DNA from: Tubiluchus corallicola
Taxonomy: Eukaryota > Priapulida > Priapulimorpha > Priapulimorphida > Tubiluchidae
NCBI GenBank assembly: GCA_030141605.1
Contig: JAQGDQ010000070.1
Span: 662,045-726,044, forward strand
Direction of reading: 5' to 3'
DNA length: 64,000 bases
Positions 58,151-64,000 of the stretch are shown piece by piece. The notes below the pieces were generated by a model. The model did no database searches and was not told the DNA's origin. It saw nothing but the letters and a program-made list of their open reading frames with translations. Numbering within the stretch: the first letter of the stretch is position 1; the number at the start of each line of letters is the position of its first letter. Made by a program: the position numbers and the translations under genes.

Positions 58151-58399
58151 ATGGTCGCTGTTTTTAGCCACTGTTTTTCTCGGGCGCTTCTCCGTTTCTC
58201 AAAATTGAAGTATTTCGGTGGTGATAGTGAGCACACCTGATGAACGTGAGGCAGCGATTGAGAAAAGACTGCCAGTCATTGCCACCGGAGAAAGAAATGT
58301 GTCATATACTGTACCATTTCGATGTCAAGTATAGTTAGTATAATTGTTGTGTTGGTCGACTTAGTACTAATACTATAATAGTAGACTAAATTTAATTCA

Positions 58400-58592
58400 T
58401 GTCGATTTTATTTTATTTTTACAGTTCTGCAGCAAATCGTAATTTGAATGCAGTATAACTTAAAAGTAAAATTGACATAATTATGGCAATCAGGCACTGA
58501 CCTTTAGTTTTTATCGCAGTATGTGTTGTTTTTATTATTATTGCCAATGTACCTGAAAGTAGTTTTAGTGCAATAAACTGAATTGAATTGAC
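58400..58592 (+). mobile_element. Probable LINE 3' end with GAATT tail
   Basis: GTGCAATAAACTGAATTGAATTGA has AATAAA (58,572-58,577) directly followed by tandem GAATT units, a typical 3' tail of CR1/L2-like LINEs. No ORF2 sequence is recognisable upstream. Confidence 0.45.
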
Positions 58593-58727
58593 ATAGATTA
58601 GATATTTTATGTTTCTTCCATGTAACAACATATTACATAATTAAATCTTTAGTTTTGTTAATTTATACAAGTATGACTAAGTAAGGAAAGATCATAGGAT
58701 AGACAATCTGCAAATAAAGATAGTACA

Positions 58728-58764
<37 letters not shown>

Positions 58765-59377
58765 ACATCTAGTCTTTTAGCCTTTATTACATTATTATTA
58801 TACAAATTATGATCGATACTGCACAAAATGTAAAGCATTAGACCTAGACAGAAAAAAATCAGACATATTAATAAAACAACCAGCTATTAGTGCGTAATTT
58901 ACATTATATTACGAAAATATTCAACCAGAATATACTGAACTCCAAAACTTTGTAACTGCGAAAATGTGCAAAATTATGTAACTGATGATAGAATTTTAAT
59001 GATGTCATAATATTCACATTGAACTTGAACTACTGTTTGATCGTTGGATATGAAAATGTGCTCTTAAGTTGCTATGTGGATGCCATGGACATTTCATTAA
59101 GTTCATTTTTTGCACATTTAATGATTGCGTTCTGCATCAAAATTTAAACATTTTGGCTTTGAAATTACAGTAGGCCGTTTTGTCTATAATGACCGTACTC
59201 TACTTGACAGCTACACCTTTGCAGTAAGACATGACTGCCTTTTCTGAAGATTATCACATGAACAAATTTTGTATCTAAGAATTTAGCTATACCATTTGTA
59301 CACATAATTACTGAGACCTATTTAGTTTTCCAGTAAAACTATAATAAGATAGCAAGAGAAATATGATAATCTATACG
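58593..59377. other. No gene seen, contains (TA)n at 58,732-58,762
   Basis: AT-rich sequence with one pure TA run of about 15 units. Confidence 0.6.
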
Positions 59378-61053
59378 CTTATATTAATATTCTTGGTATA
59401 TATATTTATTTATTTATATATATATAAGATTCGAGGCTACAGCCCGGACGAGGGCACCATTTGCGGCGATCTATATATCAAACGTGTCTTCTCATTGATG
59501 GTTTATTTTTCGAATCGGGCCCACCGGGAGGAACGGGGGGCGAAAACCCCCCAAAAATGGCCCTTTTTCGGCCGTTTTTTGCAAAAGTTATACGGCTGAG
59601 ATGTAGAGAACGGGAACGGGCCGAGGGGGGTGCTGGGTATGGATAGATAGCCCGTTCAGCGGTGGGTGTAGTAGGCATATTTAGAATTCCCGAGAGGGCC
59701 AGGGCGCCCCGCAACGGGCGTTTTCCCGGACCCAACTCGCGATTTTTTCGAAATTTTGACCAAACAGCATGCGGGAAAAACGTTCTAGCGGCGCCTGGTG
59801 GGACTCTCGGAAGGAAATATATAGCTCTTTACAAAGAGGAAGGACAGGGCTACACGATGATGTGGGATATATTTTAGGGCAGGTCCACCGAGAGGAGTAT
59901 CAACGAGTTAGTTAGGAGTTCTATTTTCGGCAATTTTCACTTAGAAAACAGCTGACGCAAAGGCATTGTTGTGACGTCATCCATTGTACTCTGTCTATAA
60001 TCTTATAACTTTAATTCAGCAAAAAGCTACAGGCTTTGCGTTAGTTAAACAAACAGTAGGCACGATGTTACGGGCTTTGTGTTATAAATGTGGACTAGGT
60101 AGGATGTTCGCGTATTATTGATTACACGTGTATTTATACGCAAAATCTTTTGCGGGGCCTTTGCTATTTATTATATTATAGCACATAGTTTCAACTTTGT
60201 GAAAAATGTTTGGAATGGTTTTGTTGTAATGCTGTGCTGTTGGTGCTTGTGCTATAGGTGTTGTCATCGTTGCCACCATCATCATCATCATCAACATCAT
60301 GATCACCACGTGAGGTGGTGGATTTGATGTGGTGTGGTGGTGGTGTGCTTTGTGTGTTGTGCTATGGATGGTGTGGTGGGGTGATAGGGTGTGTGGGGTG
60401 TGGTGTGGGTAGTGTGGTATGGAGTGGGTGGCGTGGTGTGTGGGTGGGTGGGTGTTGTGGTGCAGTGTGGTGTTATGGTGTGGTGCTGTGCGGTGTGATG
60501 TGGTGGAGTATTATGGTGTGGGTGGTGTGGTGTGGTGTGTGGGTGGTGTGGTGCAGTGGTATGGTGTGGTGATGTGGTTGGTGTGGTGTGGTGTGGTATG
60601 TGGGTCGTGCGGTGTGCTGCAGTGGTATGTTGTGGTGCGGTGTGGTGTGATGTGGTGGAGTGGTATGGTGTGGTGCGGTGTGGTGTGTAGGTGGGTGGGT
60701 GGTGTGGTGCTGTGCGGTGTGGTGCTGTGCGGTGTGATGTGGTGGAGTATTATAGTGTGGGTGGTGTGGTGTGTGGGTGGTGCAGTGGTATGGTGTGGTG
60801 CAGTGTGGTGGAGTGGTATGGTGTGGGTGGTGTGGTGTGTAGGTGGTATGGTGTGGTGCGGTGTGGTGTGATGTGGTGGAGTGGTATGGTGTGGGTGGTG
60901 TGGTGCAGTGTGGTGTTATGGTGTGGTGCTGTGCGGTGTGATGTGGTGGAGTGGTATGGTGTGGTGCAGTGTGGTGTGATGAGGTGGAGTGGTGTGGTGT
61001 GGGTTTTGTGTTGATTTGTGCACAAAATTCTTTTTGTGGGGTTTGGCTAGTCT
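59378..61053 (+). repeat. Large tandem unit, copy 1 (unknown element)
   Basis: A 1,676-bp unit. In order: AT-rich head (TTATATTAATATTCTTGG and TA/TTTA runs), a GC-rich CpG-containing block (about 59,430-59,900), a CRE palindrome TGACGTCA at 59,972-59,979, two related motifs TACAGGCTTTGCGTTA and TACGGGCTTTGTGTTA about 37 bp apart (60,030-60,083), a CAT triplet run with CACCAC/GTGGTG hairpin near 60,300, a G/T-rich minisatellite, and TTGTGCACAA near the end. No recognised protein; short open frames in the GC block are shared by both copies but have no known domain. Confidence 0.93.
60310..61015 (+). repeat. G/T-skewed minisatellite of copy 1
   Basis: About 700 bp composed almost wholly of G and T on the plus strand, built from GTGGTGTGG, GTGTGGGTGG and GTGTGATGTGGTGGAGTGGT modules. 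GGGTGGGTGGGTG runs (near 60,443) could form G-quadruplexes. Open frames here (Val/Trp/Cys/Gly) are artefacts. Confidence 0.97.
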
Positions 61054-62713
61054 CTTATATTAATATTCTTGGTATATATATTTATTTATATATATATATA
61101 TAAGATTCGAGGCTACAGCCCGGACGAGGGAACCATTTGCGGCGATCTATATATCAAACGAAAGGTCTCGATCTAGTGTCGTCTCATTGATGGTTTATTT
61201 TTCGAATCGGGCCCACCGGGAGGAACGGGGGGCGAAAAACCTCCAAAAATGGCCCTTTTTCGGCCGTTTTTTGCAAAAGTTATACGGCTGAGATGTAGAG
61301 AACGGGAACGGGCCGAGGGGGGTGCTGGGTATGGATAGATAGCCCGTTCAGCGGTGGGTGTAGTAGGCATATTTAGAATTCCCGAGAGGGCCACGGCGTC
61401 CCGCAACGGGCGTTTTCCCGGACCCAACTCGCGATTTTTTCGAAATTTTGACCAAACAGCATGCGGGAAAAACGTTCTAGCGGCGCCCGGTGGGACTCTT
61501 GGAAGGAGATATATAGCTCTTTACAAAGAGGAAGGACAGGGCTACACGATGATGTGGGATATATTTTAGGGCAGGTCCACCGAGAGGAGTATCAACGAGT
61601 TAGTTAGGAGTTCTATTTTCGGCAATTTTCACTTAGAAAACTGCTGACGCAAAGGCATTGTTGTGACGTCATCCATTGTACTCTGTCTATAATCTTATAA
61701 CTTTAATTCAGCAAAAAGCTACAGGCTTTGCGTTAGTTAAACAAACAGTAGACACGATGTTACGGGCTTTGTGTTATAAATGTGGACTAGGTAGGATGTT
61801 CGCGTATTATTGATTACACGTGTATTTATACGCAAAATCTTTTGCGGGGCCTTTGCTATTTATTATATTATAGCACATAGTTTCAACTTTGTGAAAAATG
61901 TTTGGAATGGTTTTGTTGTAATGCTGTGCTGTTGGTGCTTGTGCTATAGGTGTTGTCATCGTTGCCACCATCATCATCATCATCATCAACATCATGATCA
62001 CCACGTGAGGTGGTGGATTTGATGTGGTGTGGTGGTGGTGTGCTTTGTGTGTTGTGCTATGGATGGTGTGGTGGGGTGATAGGGTGTGTGGGGTGTGGTG
62101 TGGGTAGTGTGGTATGGAGTGGGTGGCGTGGTGTGTGGGTGGGTGGGTGTTGTGGTGCGGTGTGGTGTTATGGTGTGGTGCAGTGCGGTGTGATGTGGTG
62201 GAGTATTATGGTGTGGGTGGTGTGGTGTGGTGCAGTGGTATGGTGTGGTGCAGTGTGGTGTGATGTGGTGGAGTCGTATGGTGTGGTTGGTGTGGTGTGG
62301 TATGTGGGTCGTGCGGTGTGCTGCAGTGGTATGTTGTGGTGCGGTGTGGTGTGATGTGATGTGGTGGAGTGGTATGGTGTGGGTGGTGTGGTGTGTAGGT
62401 GGTATGGTGTGGTGCGGTGTGGTGGAGTGGTATGGTGTGGGTGGTGTGGTGTGTAGGTGGGTGGGTGGTGTGGTGCAGTGTGGTGTTATGGTGTGGTGCT
62501 GTGCGGTGTGATGTGGTGGAGTATTATGGTGTGGGTGGTGTGGTGTGGTGTGTGGGTGGTGCGGTGCAGTGGTATGGTGTGGTGCAGTGTGGTGTGATGT
62601 GGTGGAGTGGTATGGTGTGGGTGGTGTGGTGTGTAGGTGGTATGGTGTGGTGCGGTGTGGTGTGATGTGGTGGAGTGGTATGGTGTGGGTGGTGTGGTGT
62701 GTAGGTGGGTGGC
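61054..62713 (+). repeat. Large tandem unit, copy 2
   Basis: A direct repeat of copy 1 with few substitutions in the non-repetitive part. It has 16 bases (AAAGGTCTCGATCTAG, about 61,161-61,176) that copy 1 lacks, and its own CRE at 61,664-61,671. Its minisatellite (62,005-62,713) has a different module order. It stops within the minisatellite and lacks the TTGTGCACAA end of copy 1. Confidence 0.93.
62005..62713 (+). repeat. G/T-skewed minisatellite of copy 2
   Basis: Same module types as in copy 1 with rearranged order. It breaks off abruptly at GTAGGTGGGTGG before the unique spacer. Confidence 0.96.
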
Positions 62714-62903
62714 TGCATAGTACGAGCTATTAAATCTGGTCGCGGATTATCCAGAGTCACCAAAAATTTGAAAATGGTACCGCTGGTTCTTCGACCAAGC
62801 AACGGTTTATAGTAACATGCGGCAATAATAATCAGACCACCTCGAAAACAAGAGTTGCTTAAGATGTTATCCCTGGACTACGTTCTAAACGAAATAATTA
62901 TAT
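62714..62903. other. Unique spacer between direct and inverted copies
   Basis: About 190 bp of ordinary composition (CTGCATAGTACGAGCTATTA onward) with no match to the units and no recognised feature. It separates the plus-oriented copies from the inverted arm. Confidence 0.8.
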
Positions 62904-64000
62904 ACTAGCCAAACCCCACAAAAAGAATTTTGTGCACAAATCAACACAAAACCCACACCACACCACTCCACCTTATCACACCACACTGCACCACACCATA
63001 CCACTCCACCACATCACACCGCACAGCACCACACCATAACACCACACTGCACCACACCACCCACCCACCTACACACCACACCACCCACACCATACCACTC
63101 CACCACATCACACCACACCGCACCACACCATACCACCTACACACCACACCACCCACACCATACCACTCCACCACATCACACCACACTGCACCACACCATA
63201 CCACTGCACCACCCACACACCACACCACACCACCCACACCATAATACTCCACCACATCACACCGCACAGCACCACACCATAACACCACACTGCACCACAC
63301 CACACAGCACCACACCATAACACCACACTGCACCACACCACCCACCCACCTACACACCACACTGCACCACACCATACCGCTGCAGCACACCGCACCACCC
63401 ACACCATACGACTCCACCACATCACACCACACTGCACCACACCATACCACTGCACCACCCACACACCACACCACACCACCCACACCATAATACTCCACCA
63501 CATCACACCGCACAGCACCACACCATAACTGCACCACAACACCCACCCACACACCACGCCACCCACTCCATACCACACTACCCACACCACACCCCACACA
63601 CCCTATCACCCCACCACACCATCCATAGCACAACACACAAAGCACACCACCACCACACCACATCAAATCCACCACCTCACGTGGTGATCATGATGTTGAT
63701 GATGATGATGATGATGGTGGCAACGATGACGACACCTATAGCACAAGCACCAACAGCACAGCATTACAACAAAACCATTCCAAACATTTTTCACAAAGTT
63801 GAAACTATGTGCTATAATATAATAAATAGCAAAGGCCCCGCAAAAGATTTTGCGTATAAATACACGTGTAATCAATAATACGCGAACATCCTACCTAGTT
63901 CACATTTGTAACACAAAGCCTGTAACATCATGCCTACTGTTTGTTTTTGTTTAACTAACGCAAAGCCTGTAGCTTTTTGCTGAATTAAAGTTATAAGATT
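62904..64000 (-). repeat. Inverted copy of the large unit (continues past the window)
   Basis: From ACTAGCCAAACCCCACAAAA onward this is the reverse complement of copy 1 from about 61,050 back to 59,999: minisatellite (as C/A), CAT/ATG run, then the AT-rich part. Near 63,895-63,960 it differs from copy 1 by four substitutions and a 6-bp insertion, so it is diverged. The GC-rich block would lie beyond the window edge. Confidence 0.93.
62930..63665 (-). repeat. C/A-skewed minisatellite of inverted copy
   Basis: The same minisatellite in reverse orientation. The long minus-strand open frame through it has no biological meaning that I can support. Confidence 0.96.

Noticed and set aside
59420-59560. 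Possible hammerhead-type ribozyme or tRNA-like B box in the unit's GC-rich head
   Set aside because: The CTGANGA and GAAA cores are not both present, and TTCGAATC has no matching A box at the right distance.
59478-59735. 85-codon minus-strand frame repeated in unit copy 2 (61,173-61,427)
   Set aside because: It is shared only because the DNA is duplicated. Its Pro/Arg-rich content follows the GC bias and no domain is seen.
60310-61015. Resemblance of the G/T tract to irregular TG-type yeast telomeres
   Set aside because: The tract is internal, has larger modules such as GATGTGGTGGAGTGGT, and an interstitial TTAGGG tract suggests the usual metazoan telomere.
62941-63675. 244-codon open frame (Val/Trp/Cys/Gly) and similar frames in the other two copies
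   Set aside because: They lie wholly in the G/T minisatellite, are open in several frames and have no sequence beyond the repeat modules.

Overview
The window is metazoan nuclear DNA: AT-rich, with two multi-exon genes carrying GT-AG introns of 0.2 to over 5 kb, a short interstitial TTAGGG-like tract and many decayed animal-type transposons (LINEs, tRNA- and 5S-like SINEs, hAT and pogo/Tigger MITEs). The phylum cannot be fixed from the sequence. An invertebrate is likely from the divergence of both proteins from vertebrate family members and from the repeat types.

Layout. Positions 1-15,900 are gene-poor and hold relic mobile elements and microsatellites. From 16,014 to 41,631 on the + strand lies a synaptotagmin-14/16 orthologue: a transmembrane exon, two acidic/serine-rich linker exons, then six exons encoding C2A and C2B up to a WHVLLEA-stop terminus. 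Its first coding exon was not found. Its introns hold an antisense LINE with a long open RT frame, a Tigger derivative, a second LINE relic, pogo-like and hAT MITEs, and a 54-bp minisatellite. From 57,963 down to 47,649 on the - strand lies a complete 13-exon gene for a p50RhoGAP/ARHGAP1-type protein (473 codons, Sec14/CRAL-TRIO plus RhoGAP). The phases of all 12 introns agree. The two genes converge, separated by about 6 kb that contains a pogo-like MITE and a hAT MITE.

The last 4.6 kb (59,378-64,000) is unlike the rest: two direct copies of a roughly 1.67-kb unit, then a diverged inverted copy that runs off the window. Each complete unit has an AT-rich head, a GC-rich CpG-containing block, a CRE palindrome, a CAT triplet run and a strongly G/T-skewed minisatellite. 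I recognise no known element in it, and it is the best candidate here for something undescribed.

The two genes do not form a pathway in an operon sense. One is a membrane-trafficking C2 protein predicted not to bind Ca2+; the other is a lipid-domain-linked GTPase-activating protein for Rho-family GTPases. Their adjacency gives no evidence of a shared function.
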